A stretch of 43,437 nucleotides of DNA from a virus, in the IMG/VR virus record IMGVR_UViG_3300017989_001418, positions 1 through 43,437 of that record; one strand, 5' to 3'. A program made the translations under genes and the position numbers. The first letter of the stretch is position 1. Each line of letters begins with the position of its first letter. The notes beneath the pieces are model-generated. The model did not search any database. It saw only the letters and a program-made list of their open reading frames with translations, and was not told where the DNA came from. This document shows, in pieces, positions 24,007-32,833 of the stretch.

Positions 24007-27000
24007 TGGGCTGGAGAGATGCACAGCTGGTCGGTGCCGGAGAAGTTACAGACCAGGGCTCAGACAAAAAGAAGAACTGGAGAGATGCACAGCTGGTCGG
24101 TGCCGGAGAAGTTACAGACCAGGGCTCAGACAAAAAGAAGAAAGAGAAATGGCGCAGCGCATCGTTGGTTGGACCAAAGCCAGCTAAATGGGAGGAGGCG
24201 CCAATTGCCGACCCGGAAGAAGCCGCGCGGATTGCAAATACTAACTTCAAGCTGAAGTTTGCCAGTAAGCGGCTACATAGGTCCCCAATACCAGACCTAT
24301 TCTCGGCGATGACCCAAGTGACGTTCAAGGGTTTGTCTAAGATACAACGAGTGACCGGCTTCGGCGATGCCGACGAATCGAATCGTATTGCGAATGCGTT
24401 TGAGCAGGCGTCGCGCGAGATGGATAAGGAACGGTTCGGCGAAGACACATATATAGGAGGATTCTCGCGCAACTTCCGCGGTGCTTCCGTAACGCTTCCG
24501 GAAATGACCGCGGCCGGAGCCATTGCTGGACCGTACGGCGCCATCGGGGCAGCGATGCTTGGAGAAGCAAATGAAGCAATTACAGAAGGTCGCGATGCAG
24601 GATTAGAAGGCGCAGACTTGGCTGAGTACGTTGCAGCGCAGGCAGTTATTGAGGGCGGGCCAGCGTCTATTATGCAGAAAGTTGGCCTTGGCGGATTAGA
24701 GTCAATGTTCGGCAAACAGGCTAGCCGCGTTGTCTCCAGTGGGATAATGGAAGGTTTGAAAAAACTAGGAATCGGCGCACTTTCTGAACTTACGGAGGAG
24801 AACCTTACGGAAATCGGCCACAACGTAGCGTCAGATATCGCTGGTGTTACCGAAGGAGCAACTAAACCCGAGAATATCTGGCAAACGATCAAGGACACGA
24901 CTGTACAGACAGGATTAACCTACGGATTGGTTGCAGGGTCGCAGTCTACGCTCAATTACGCGGAGAGAACACGCGCGAAGGCATACGACAAGGCAAGGGC
25001 GAAGATACTTGAGATGGCTGATTCCGGAGATACGCCGTCCAGGAAGGAGTGGATTCACGACCTGAAGATGCCATTATCGGAGGGTAAAACCGCTGGACAG
25101 CGAAGGGGGCGCCTTGAGTTTGTTGCGGCGGAGATCCGTAGACGCGATGCGGCACTCGCCGAGCTAAAGGCCGCGGCTGAGCAGGCTGCGCCGGAGGCTG
25201 CCACGGATGCAACGCCAGAGACAGCACCTGTAGCTCAAGTGCAGCAGGTCGCACCAGAGGTTATTGCAGCCGAGCCATCCGCGCAATTATTGGCTACCCA
25301 AGAGCCACAAGCGGCTACGCCGGAAGAGTCTCCGGTAGCGTCCACCAAGCCGCCGCAGGTTGAACAGCAGCTACCCGTGGAGCAAGACGCTCAAGAGGCC
25401 CGCACTGGTGCTAGAATGGCACCGTCCAAGCACGACATAGAGGTTGAGGCACAGGGAACCGGCGAGGCAGTAGGAGGCCGGGAGGTGGTGCGGCAACTTG
25501 AACGGATCTGGGGAAAGAAGTTCCGCCGTGGACGGCTAGGTGCCGGCAAGTCTTCTGGAGTGCGAGGGATCTATAAGACACACAGCCAGATCACGAGGCT
25601 CGCGAAGGGGGAAGAAGCGTCCGTAGCTGTCGCAGCTCATGAATTAGCGCACTATCTAGATTACTCACAGAATGCGCGAAAAGGCTGGTCTAACCAGGCG
25701 ATCCAGGAACTTGGCAAACTCGATTACGACCAGAAGGCGCAAAGACCAAACGAAGGATTCGCTGAGTTCGTTCGTGCTGTGGTGACTGGTTCTACACAGC
25801 ACATCCGCGGCATTGACCTCGCGTCTTCTGTGCCTCATGCGTTTGCTGAGTTCTCGCGATTCCTGAAGGCCAACCCAGAGATTCGCGCAAAGATCGACGA
25901 GAGCAAGAAGTGGGGCGATAAGTTCCGTGGTGTTGGTGCTGTTGGTCGCGTGAAGGGGCAAGTTAGCAAGACTGGAGTAGACGAGTCGGCCGGTAAACGC
26001 ACGGCAAGCGAGGTGGTTCATGACGTAGCCGATTCGGCCTATACGAAGCTAAAGGAAGAGGCGTATCCGGTTAAGCTGTTCGAGAAGGAGGCTAAAGCAA
26101 GAGGTGCCACATTCGAGCCAGGCAAATCGCCATATGACATCCTCAACGCTACTCGAAGCTCTGCTTCCAATCGCGCCGCCGAGTCAATTGAGCATGGTAT
26201 CTACACCGTTGACTTTCAAGAGAAACTAGGACCGTCGTTATCCGATGTGTTGTCTAAGATCGAGCAGGGAGAGGACTACGAGAACTTTGTTGCGTGGGCG
26301 TACGCACGACATGCGGTTGAGTCGTGGGGGCTCGGAAAGAATCCGGGGATCACACTGGAAGACGCCAAGGAAACTGTAAAGCAACTCTACGATAAACGCT
26401 ACGAGGAGGCGGCCGACAGTCTAACGCAATGGAATAATGCGCTCATTGACATGCTGTCGGATGCTGGATGCATGACCGAAGAGGAAGCCACTAAGATCAA
26501 GGAATACTACAAGACATACATTCCACTTCACCGCGCAAAACCAAACGCAAAAGGCAAGAAAGTTAGCATGTCTCGTGCGCTTCGTAGGCGGCACGGGAGT
26601 GGTCTCCAGATTATCGACCCAGTGGAGGCTAGCTTGGCGCGGGCCGCGAAGTTCTTTGAGGTGGCGCAGAAGCAGCAGGTTGTCAACAACATCTTCAAGA
26701 CAGCCAAGGACATTAAGGGACTTGGCGAGTGGGTTGAAGTGGTTCCGGCGGATACTGTGGCACACCATTTTGGCATTGAAGATGTGCGAAAGCAACTCAC
26801 TGCGCAATTCAAAAAGGGTATGTTTGGGTATAAACCGAGCGAAGAGGAAGCTGACCTTCTTGACTCGATGCTCTCAGTAATTGACCCAACGGCTGTGATG
26901 GCCATCTGGCGGCCGGAGATGTTCAACTTCCACGGTGAACCGATCTTCCGATTGCAGATTGACGGAAAGCCTGTGCTCGTGCAATTGAAGCCAGAACTCG

Positions 27001-28793
27001 CCGAATCACTCGATGTTCTCAGCGTATCGCGAACACTCTGGAGAGGAGAGGCGATTGCGAAAGTGCTGGTGGGTTGGACGAAATTCTTTCAGACACGCGC
27101 GAACCCTAGCTTTCAGATTGCTAATGCCATACGAGACTATCAGAATTTCCTACACCAGGGTTCTAAGGGAATAAAGGGCATAGTCGATCCAGCCATGTGG
27201 GCATCGGCGTACGCAGTTAATGAGCTGCGTATTTCGCAGGGGCTGCCAGGAGATCCGCTGATTGAACTTTGGAAACGATCCGGAGGAGAACTCAGTACGT
27301 ATGTAGGGCTCGACCGCGATAAGCTGAAAGCCGGAGTGCATCGGGCAATGCGTGGCCGCCCAAGTCGGCGAGAGACTGCGTCTAACCTGCTTGGCATCAC
27401 AGAGGTCGGCTCTCGTATTGCTGAGTTCTCGGCAGTGCTAAACCAGAATGGATGGCTCGAAAGGGTGAAGGCCGGAGAGACTCCGCCGTTTGATGTGATC
27501 GTTCAGTCGATGAATGCCTCGAACGATGTGACAACGAATTTCGCTCGTATGGGGGCATGGGGACGCCATCTCAACAGTTACATCCCATTTATTAACGCGC
27601 GAGTTGAGAGCTTGGATAAGTTCGCTAGAACATGGAAGAATACCCCGAAAACCGCAGCCATACGCGCGGCTGAGTTCTCTGTTATACCGGCGCTGGCATA
27701 TTGGTGGTGGAAGCACGACGACGACGACTACAAAGAACGGCCATGGTGGCAAGATGCCTTTGCTGTGCTTACTGATCCGTGGGGAAACAAGTGGCGCATA
27801 CCAAAGCCGCAGGAGTGGGGAATCATCTGGAGCGGAGTTGAGCGCATGATGGACTTTGCCTACGACCGCGATCCAGAAGCAATAGAAAGGTGGGGCGCTC
27901 AGGTCTTCCGCACGGTCGACCCTGGATTGAAGCCTGCTGGTATTACGCCAGTTCTTGAAACGGCCGCTAATTATTCGATGTTCCGCGAACGACCGATTGT
28001 ATCAGAGCGACTCCAGAAGCTGCAAGGGCGCGACCAGTTCTATGAGCACACGTCAGCGCTCGCTAAGGGTGCAGCAGACTTCTTATACGAGACCAGCGGA
28101 GGGAAAGTTGACTTGTCCCCGGCAAAGATCGACTATCTTACTGATGCCCTGGCCGGCGGTGTATATCGCCGAATCACGTCGCCCGTTGAAAAGTTCGTGA
28201 AGGGCGAAGGATGGAAGCTTGCGGATGCACCTGGGTTGAAGAGTGTTACGTTACGCAAGGACTATTCAAAAAGTATCGACGATTTCTACGATTACGCGAA
28301 CGAACTCGATAAGGCACATAGCTCGCATAAGTTGCGAAAGGAGAAGTATGAGGACCTCGACAAATGGCGCGAGACGAAGTACGCTGCTGAGTTGATGACC
28401 GACATTCGCAAGGCAGGCAGGGACCTTCCGCAGGAACAGCGCGACAAAGTGGACGATTGGCTTACGGGTATATCGCGGGCTGTGCTTGATCGTCCGCAGC
28501 TGGACAGCTACCCGAATCCACTGGCTGACCCGAGTAAACTTCCGTCGCCAATACGAAAGGTCGTGCAGGAGCACATCGGCCGAAAGGCAAACACCGCTAC
28601 ACAGCGCGCAACAACACCAAAATCAATGTACGAGGCCAACGCAGCAATACGTTATCTATTTAGCGTTGGCGTTACACAAAATGCAGCGGGAGTAGCGCTG
28701 TATCAGCATCTAATCAAGCACGGGATGAAGTCTGGCAAGGCGGCCGAGAGAGTTGTGCAAATCGAACGGACACTGCCTGGCAAGTCGAAGTAG
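24006..28793 (+). CDS. Large ejection protein with HExxH metallopeptidase motif
   Basis: A 1595-aa protein, longest in the window. Residues 2-45 are two identical 22-residue units with WRDAQLVGAGEV, followed by related W-x-x-A motifs (KWRSASLVG, KWEEAPIAD). Gly/Ala-rich segments near 155-200 could touch membrane. A Pro/Ala/Gln/Glu linker follows at about 380-480. AAHELAHYLDY places HExxH at residues 545-549, with NEGFAEF and a Glu at 587 as a likely third zinc ligand (gluzincin-like). The C-terminal part is helical, with an R-ERPIVSERLQKLQ segment and TS-LAKGAADFLYE resembling domains (LPD38-like, from memory) in large phage polyvalent or ejection proteins. Position and size match the T7 gp16 role; the peptidase may open the cell wall or cut a virion partner. 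Confidence 0.75.
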   Translation: MGWRDAQLVGAGEVTDQGSDKKKNWRDAQLVGAGEVTDQGSDKKKKEKWRSASLVGPKPAKWEEAPIADPEEAARIANTNFKLKFASKRLHRSPIPDLFSAMTQVTFKGLSKIQRVTGFGDADESNRIANAFEQASREMDKERFGEDTYIGGFSRNFRGASVTLPEMTAAGAIAGPYGAIGAAMLGEANEAITEGRDAGLEGADLAEYVAAQAVIEGGPASIMQKVGLGGLESMFGKQASRVVSSGIMEGLKKLGIGALSELTEENLTEIGHNVASDIAGVTEGATKPENIWQTIKDTTVQTGLTYGLVAGSQSTLNYAERTRAKAYDKARAKILEMADSGDTPSRKEWIHDLKMPLSEGKTAGQRRGRLEFVAAEIRRRDAALAELKAAAEQAAPEAATDATPETAPVAQVQQVAPEVIAAEPSAQLLATQEPQAATPEESPVASTKPPQVEQQLPVEQDAQEARTGARMAPSKHDIEVEAQGTGEAVGGREVVRQLERIWGKKFRRGRLGAGKSSGVRGIYKTHSQITRLAKGEEASVAVAAHELAHYLDYSQNARKGWSNQAIQELGKLDYDQKAQRPNEGFAEFVRAVVTGSTQHIRGIDLASSVPHAFAEFSRFLKANPEIRAKIDESKKWGDKFRGVGAVGRVKGQVSKTGVDESAGKRTASEVVHDVADSAYTKLKEEAYPVKLFEKEAKARGATFEPGKSPYDILNATRSSASNRAAESIEHGIYTVDFQEKLGPSLSDVLSKIEQGEDYENFVAWAYARHAVESWGLGKNPGITLEDAKETVKQLYDKRYEEAADSLTQWNNALIDMLSDAGCMTEEEATKIKEYYKTYIPLHRAKPNAKGKKVSMSRALRRRHGSGLQIIDPVEASLARAAKFFEVAQKQQVVNNIFKTAKDIKGLGEWVEVVPADTVAHHFGIEDVRKQLTAQFKKGMFGYKPSEEEADLLDSMLSVIDPTAVMAIWRPEMFNFHGEPIFRLQIDGKPVLVQLKPELAESLDVLSVSRTLWRGEAIAKVLVGWTKFFQTRANPSFQIANAIRDYQNFLHQGSKGIKGIVDPAMWASAYAVNELRISQGLPGDPLIELWKRSGGELSTYVGLDRDKLKAGVHRAMRGRPSRRETASNLLGITEVGSRIAEFSAVLNQNGWLERVKAGETPPFDVIVQSMNASNDVTTNFARMGAWGRHLNSYIPFINARVESLDKFARTWKNTPKTAAIRAAEFSVIPALAYWWWKHDDDDYKERPWWQDAFAVLTDPWGNKWRIPKPQEWGIIWSGVERMMDFAYDRDPEAIERWGAQVFRTVDPGLKPAGITPVLETAANYSMFRERPIVSERLQKLQGRDQFYEHTSALAKGAADFLYETSGGKVDLSPAKIDYLTDALAGGVYRRITSPVEKFVKGEGWKLADAPGLKSVTLRKDYSKSIDDFYDYANELDKAHSSHKLRKEKYEDLDKWRETKYAAELMTDIRKAGRDLPQEQRDKVDDWLTGISRAVLDRPQLDSYPNPLADPSKLPSPIRKVVQEHIGRKANTATQRATTPKSMYEANAAIRYLFSVGVTQNAAGVALYQHLIKHGMKSGKAAERVVQIERTLPGKSK
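24011..24142 (+). repeat. Exact 66-bp tandem duplication at start of ejection gene
   Basis: Bases 24011-24076 and 24077-24142 are identical. The 22-codon period keeps frame and duplicates a W-R-D-A-x-L-V motif plus a KKK tail. Perfect identity means a very recent event or active conversion. The related but diverged KWRSASLVG copy just after it suggests repeated expansion of this motif. Confidence 0.95.
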
Positions 28794-28846
28794 AATGGAA
28801 GATAGGCACCTCTGCCCACCGTTCCAACACACCAGGAGGAGACACC

Positions 28847-29221
28847 ATGGTACTGTTCAAACTGCTAGCTCTACTTCGTACTCTTCGGCTGAATGACTTG
28901 CTTTCGTATCCCAGCGACCTTCGAGACAGTGAAGAGGTACGCACATGGGTTAGCGCTGTTGTAGATGCGCTGGCCGCGTTTACCGACCTCACAGAAACAG
29001 AAGTTGACGATGAGATTGCAGATGCAATCGCGCAGGTTGTTGACAATGACGTAGCGTGGTCTGCGCTGCATACGCTGCTTATTAGTATGATTTTCGACAA
29101 CGTCGATCCGACGAACGCTAATGTGCTTCAAGATGTATGCAATACCACCGGCTTCAATCCGATGCTGATCTTGGCAATCATTCAGATGATCCGCGCCATC
29201 TTGTCGCTGAGAAAGAGCTGA
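28847..29221 (+). CDS. Small protein opening the putative lysis cassette
   Basis: A 124-aa acidic protein with hydrophobic ends: MVLFKLLALLRTL at the start and PMLILAIIQMIRAIL near the end. GGAGGAG eight bases before ATG 28847 is a strong ribosome site. The composition suggests membrane association, perhaps amphipathic helices rather than true spanning segments. I recall similar small genes before a Pro-rich secreted protein and a papain-like protein in planctomycete prophages. The function is unknown. Confidence 0.6.
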   Translation: MVLFKLLALLRTLRLNDLLSYPSDLRDSEEVRTWVSAVVDALAAFTDLTETEVDDEIADAIAQVVDNDVAWSALHTLLISMIFDNVDPTNANVLQDVCNTTGFNPMLILAIIQMIRAILSLRKS

Positions 29222-29225
29222 TAGT

Positions 29226-30041
29226 ATGAGATCGTTTGCAATGAAAGCAACGAGAATGACAATTAGCTGCCTATTGATTGCCATGGCAATCGTTGCCTTC
29301 TCGTTTGTGCTCTATGATGGATCTTCAGTTGAGTCTCTGATCGTCGGACCATCAACGGCGCGATCTGGAGACCTTACTGTACTTAGCACTCGCGAAGCAG
29401 TATCTGGCGCGTGGATCGTAATCCCAGACGCCAAGCACGAGGTTGTCTGTGACGGGAAGCTATGCGTTGTCACGTTCAGTAGGGCGGGTGCGTACACAGT
29501 CGTGATGGCATCGGTGGTCAACAACAGGGCGGCAATCTCAACGCACGAGATTGTTGTTGACGGGTCAGCGCCGGAGCCGGAGCCCGGACCAGACCCTGGC
29601 CCCGAACCAGATCCCGATCCAGACCCGGAGCCTGGGCCTGCGTCAGACTGGGTTAAGTGGGCCAAGGAGACTGCACTGTCCACTGTGACGCATTCCGGTA
29701 GATCCGGGCAAGCGAAGCTCATGGCTGGACAGCTACGGAGCGTCTCAGCCAAGATCGCCGCTGGAGCAATCACCTCGCCCGTGGAGGCACGGGTGGAGGT
29801 TCGTAAGGCAGTGAATCATGCGCTCGGTGGGCAAGCAGCCTATTGGGTGCAGTTCTCCGTTGCGTTCGCCGAGCAATGTAAGCGCTTGGAAGACGCCGGA
29901 GACCTGCGGACACTCAGGCAGTATCAGGTTATCTATAGCTCTGTCGCTAAGGGACTGGATGAGGCGGCGGTTGTTGAGTTTCAGCCTACTATTCCGCATG
30001 CACGCAAAGGGTGCGCTAACGGAGCTTGCAGGATACAGTAA
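29226..30041 (+). CDS. Membrane-anchored or secreted Pro-rich protein
   Basis: A 271-aa protein with a basic start and a hydrophobic segment at about residues 10-31 (MTISCLLIAMAIVAFSFVLY), a signal anchor or signal peptide. A beta-rich Ig/PKD-like domain follows (about 35-115; GAYTVVMASVVNNRAAIS). Then comes a linker of Pro/Glu/Asp/Gly (PEPGPDPGPEPDPDPDPEPG), and a C-terminal helical domain with ASDWVKWAKET. It ends CANGACR. The plan is export, a rigid spacer and a distal domain, as expected for a spanin-like or cell-envelope protein. Its stop overlaps the next ATG (TAATG). The role in lysis is inferred from the neighbours. Confidence 0.65.
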   Translation: MRSFAMKATRMTISCLLIAMAIVAFSFVLYDGSSVESLIVGPSTARSGDLTVLSTREAVSGAWIVIPDAKHEVVCDGKLCVVTFSRAGAYTVVMASVVNNRAAISTHEIVVDGSAPEPEPGPDPGPEPDPDPDPEPGPASDWVKWAKETALSTVTHSGRSGQAKLMAGQLRSVSAKIAAGAITSPVEARVEVRKAVNHALGGQAAYWVQFSVAFAEQCKRLEDAGDLRTLRQYQVIYSSVAKGLDEAAVVEFQPTIPHARKGCANGACRIQ

Positions 30042-30982
30042 TGGGGGAAGCAATGAACAATACTGGCTGGCTAGGCCCGGACGCAGAGAGGCGAGCCTGG
30101 GACGAAGCGATTGCACTAGAAAATGGCCTTCACGTTGAATTTGACGAAATCGGCCATGCACTGATTATACTGAAGGATTTCTATTCAGGCAGGCCGTTTA
30201 CGTGGGATCTTGAGCGGAAGCTTCACGCCACCGGGCGGCTTCCGTACGAGCTAATCCCTACGTACCTCCAGGACACCGGCAACTGCGTAGCGGCTGGTTT
30301 GGCCGGCGCTGGGCAAAAGCTCCAGGTGATTGAAGTCGCGCTGGGTGGCGAGGAAGAGCAGTTCCGTGAGTGGTACATCCCGTGGATCTACGCCGTAAGC
30401 AGAAATCAGATCGGCGGCGGAATGAACGGTGCTGGCTCCACCGGAGCATGGGGCGCCCGCGCAGTGAACGAATACGGTGTGCTGTTCTCAGACGACGCAG
30501 GAGTACCCCAAACTAATGGGTATTCCGACAAGTGGGGTCGCAGGCGTAATGCCGGGTCGATCGAGTCAGCAGAGTATGGCAAGTTCGCCCCGGCCGCGGC
30601 AGACAACGTGGTTGAGCAGATCAGGGCAACCTCAGTTGAGCAGATGGTTGGGCTGCTTGAATCCGGGATGGTGCTCACAATTGCCTCATACCAGGGGTTC
30701 AGGGTATCAGAGTACAAGGGGCTGCACGTCTACAGGCCAAGCGGGTCATGGTCGCATCAAATGCATATCACTGATATGCGCCGGGATCCGGAGTTGATGT
30801 TCTATCGGATGAACCAATGGGGGCCGGATCACGCCAGGCCTCTCAACGGCGAGACACCAGGTGGGGCTTGGAACTTCGCGTCAGATGTAGAGCGCGAACT
30901 TCGCAGCCGCAACGTAGAGGTGTACGGATTTAGCCTTTTTCGCGGACATCCGCTGGACACGTCCGACCACAACATCATCTAG
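30041..30982 (+). CDS. Papain-like cysteine peptidase candidate, possible endolysin
   Basis: A 313-aa protein with the papain-type order of residues: Q77 and C82 in QDTGNCVAAG, H239 (or H242) in SWSHQMH, and N258 in RMNQWGP. Gln-Cys-His-Asn in this order and spacing fit a C1-like fold; no secretion signal is visible. ATG 30041 is chosen because AGGA lies seven bases upstream and TAATG couples it to the previous gene; ATG 30053, with GGGGG before it, is the alternative. No lysozyme, amidase or transglycosylase is seen elsewhere, so this is the best endolysin candidate, although a virion or host-directed protease is equally possible. Confidence 0.6.
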   Translation: MGEAMNNTGWLGPDAERRAWDEAIALENGLHVEFDEIGHALIILKDFYSGRPFTWDLERKLHATGRLPYELIPTYLQDTGNCVAAGLAGAGQKLQVIEVALGGEEEQFREWYIPWIYAVSRNQIGGGMNGAGSTGAWGARAVNEYGVLFSDDAGVPQTNGYSDKWGRRRNAGSIESAEYGKFAPAAADNVVEQIRATSVEQMVGLLESGMVLTIASYQGFRVSEYKGLHVYRPSGSWSHQMHITDMRRDPELMFYRMNQWGPDHARPLNGETPGGAWNFASDVERELRSRNVEVYGFSLFRGHPLDTSDHNII

Positions 30983-30992
30983 GAGCGGAACA

Positions 30993-31229
30993 GTGCAACT
31001 GACGGCGTACGCGACCATCATAAGCGTCGGGGGGCTGCTGGTCGGCGAGGCCGCCAGCGGAACGTTCCCTGCTGCCTCTCAGACGCTTCAGGGCGGCGCC
31101 CTGGCAGTCTTGGCGTGGACGGTGTGGCATCTACTTACCAAGGTCATGCCGGCTCACCAGCGAGCCCTAGAGAGGCAGAGAGAGGACTTCTTGGAGGCGC
31201 TACGAGAGCAGCACGGCAGCGACAAGTAG
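30993..31229 (+). CDS. Holin-like small membrane protein
   Basis: A 78-aa protein. Two hydrophobic stretches (YATIISVGGLLVG and LQGGALAVLAWTVWHLL) are followed by a charged tail (ALERQREDFLEALREQHG). Size, membrane segments and a charged C-terminus are holin features. The start is GTG at 30993. It is the last late gene and is followed by stem-loops, which supports a lysis role. The number of spanning segments, one or two, is uncertain. Confidence 0.6.
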   Translation: MQLTAYATIISVGGLLVGEAASGTFPAASQTLQGGALAVLAWTVWHLLTKVMPAHQRALERQREDFLEALREQHGSDK

Positions 31230-31231
31230 CG

Positions 31232-31248
31232 CGGGTGTAATACACCCG
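31232..31248 (+). terminator. Short stem-loop after holin-like gene
   Basis: CGGGTGT-AAT-ACACCCG is a perfect seven-base-pair stem two bases after the stop codon, without a T-run. It likely acts with the stronger terminator at 31385-31419 or protects the mRNA end. Confidence 0.5.
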
Positions 31249-31338
31249 GATATGTTGATTATGCACCCTTAATTTGCCCACCTTGACATCGCCCCCGAAC
31301 ACTCAAGTTATTTCGTAGTAAGCAGTTACGACGATAAC

Positions 31339-31468
31339 AACTAAGTGTCTACGCGGGCGGTTGCCCCACGGGCTGATTATATTAGGTCACTTGTGATCAT
31401 TCGCAAGTGGCCTTCTTTTATGGACTTACGAATAGTCATTACAACAATGAACTTACTGACACTTAGTT
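31339..31468. other. Candidate attP: inverted 11-bp arms next to integrase
   Basis: AACTAAGTGTC at 31339-31349 is mirrored by GACACTTAGTT at 31458-31468. The word AGTTAC occurs next to or near both arms (31324-31329 and 31465-31470). Tyrosine integrases of temperate phages bind short arm-type repeats around a core just upstream of their gene. The distance (126 bases before int) fits. The core itself cannot be identified without a host junction. Confidence 0.35.
31385..31419 (+). terminator. Rho-independent terminator of the late operon
   Basis: GGTCACTTG and CAAGTGGCC form a nine-base-pair stem (one G-U pair) with a 10-base loop, followed by TTCTTTT. It separates the late operon from the integrase gene. 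Confidence 0.75.
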
Positions 31469-31593
31469 ACCACACCCGCAATACACCATTGCCAGATTTG
31501 TAAAATACGAATACCCAGCCAATAGTGCGACATTTTTGTTCATGGTATCCCCTCGGGGTATATGGGCTATGCTTTATATAGAGGACCAGTATT

Positions 31594-32757
31594 ATGAACA
31601 ACACCGATCAAGTATTGTACTACCGCGAATGGAAGCGATCAAATCCTGAATATCCGCTAACTGTACATTCAAGCGGACAGTGGGTAAAGAAAGTCCGCGG
31701 AAGGACGCACTACTTCGGGCCGCTGTCAGATCCCGAGGCCGCACTTCGCAGGTGGTCGGCGGATAGGCACTACCTGCTGATCGGCATCAACCCGCAGCCA
31801 TCACGGCCGAAGTCGGTCACCATCAAGGAGCTATTTGCGAGACACCTTGCGGACGTGGATGCACGAATTCACGCGGAGCGCATGAGCGCAGCATCCAGGC
31901 GTGACTACACTGCAGTCCACAGGGTATTCCGTGCCGCCATGATGGACGGCCTCCCTGTCTCGCTTCTGGCGCCAGAGCATTTCGCAGAGATCCAAGTTTG
32001 TATTGAGCGATCTGGATTGCGTTTACGCACGCAACGTAATTTGATTGCCGCAACGAGGGCCATCTTCAACTGGGGCCGCAAGATGGAATTAATCAAGAAG
32101 CCCGTCAGGTACGGACCGCGGTTCGCGTCGCCTCCGCTGTATGAGATCGAGGCCGACCAAGAGACGAATGGAGTTTGCCGCTTCATCGATCGCGATGTGA
32201 TCCTTAGTGCTTTGGACATGGCCAAGCCACGCCTGAAGGTCGCAATCCTACTGGGGATCAACTGTGGCTTCTACCCTGGCGACGCCATCGCCATGACGCT
32301 CGACAAACTCCACTTGGACGGCGAGATTCCCTACCACGATATGCGGCGAGTGAAGACGAAGCGGCGCCGGATGGCCGCATTTTGGCCGGAGACGGTAGCC
32401 GCCATCGCAGATTATCGAGACAATCATCGCCGGCTAGCGAAGAGAGACGAGAGGATTCTATTGCTGTCTACTGGAGGGAGGCCATATTCACCGAAGCAGA
32501 ACGGAGACAAACTGCGTAAGTCGTTCGGCGCCATACTCGATAGACTTAGCGCACGCGAGAGAGGCGTCAACCTTGGATCGCTACGGCACACCTACGCCAC
32601 GGTTGTGGACCTCGTGCCCGATCAAGCGATGATCGACTTAACCATGGGGCACGTCGGAAAATCACTCCAGAAGAGGGTATATAAGCAGCTCAATATAAGG
32701 GAACTACCGCGGCTCAAGGTGGTGGCAAATACCGTGAGGGAGTGGCTGTATGGTTGA
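31594..32757 (+). CDS. int: Tyrosine-type integrase, planctomycete type
   Basis: A 387-aa site-specific recombinase. The N-terminal segment has SGQWVKKVRGRTHYFGPLSD, then a SAM-like core-binding domain (about 70-170) and a catalytic domain. Y363 (KRVYKQL) is the nucleophile, H353 (MGH) and R331 (LRHTY) are present, and the Lys of the beta-hairpin lies in VKTKRRR. The first catalytic Arg is missing: box I reads NCGFYPGDA with Y227 where Arg is expected. The first His of box II is Gly. I recall planctomycete integrases with the same 'INCGF' substitution, so this is a lineage trait rather than decay. It would integrate the phage at an attB that cannot be seen here. An in-frame ATG at 31594 is the only good start. 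Confidence 0.85.
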   Translation: MNNTDQVLYYREWKRSNPEYPLTVHSSGQWVKKVRGRTHYFGPLSDPEAALRRWSADRHYLLIGINPQPSRPKSVTIKELFARHLADVDARIHAERMSAASRRDYTAVHRVFRAAMMDGLPVSLLAPEHFAEIQVCIERSGLRLRTQRNLIAATRAIFNWGRKMELIKKPVRYGPRFASPPLYEIEADQETNGVCRFIDRDVILSALDMAKPRLKVAILLGINCGFYPGDAIAMTLDKLHLDGEIPYHDMRRVKTKRRRMAAFWPETVAAIADYRDNHRRLAKRDERILLLSTGGRPYSPKQNGDKLRKSFGAILDRLSARERGVNLGSLRHTYATVVDLVPDQAMIDLTMGHVGKSLQKRVYKQLNIRELPRLKVVANTVREWLYG

Positions 32758-32783
32758 ATTTCGATCTACTTTCTGTGCTATGC

Positions 32784-32812
32784 TTGACTTTTTATGATTG
32801 ACAATTTATACT
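32784..32812 (+). promoter_or_regulatory. Sigma70-like promoter of the early region
   Basis: TTGACT (32784-32789) and TATACT (32807-32812) are separated by exactly 17 bases and lie 21 bases before the GTG of the small HTH gene. The word TATGCTTGA at its left also occurs at the minus-strand promoter near 905-913, a possible shared control feature. Confidence 0.6.
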
Positions 32813-32833
32813 TAATCTCGCAAGGGGGCGATA

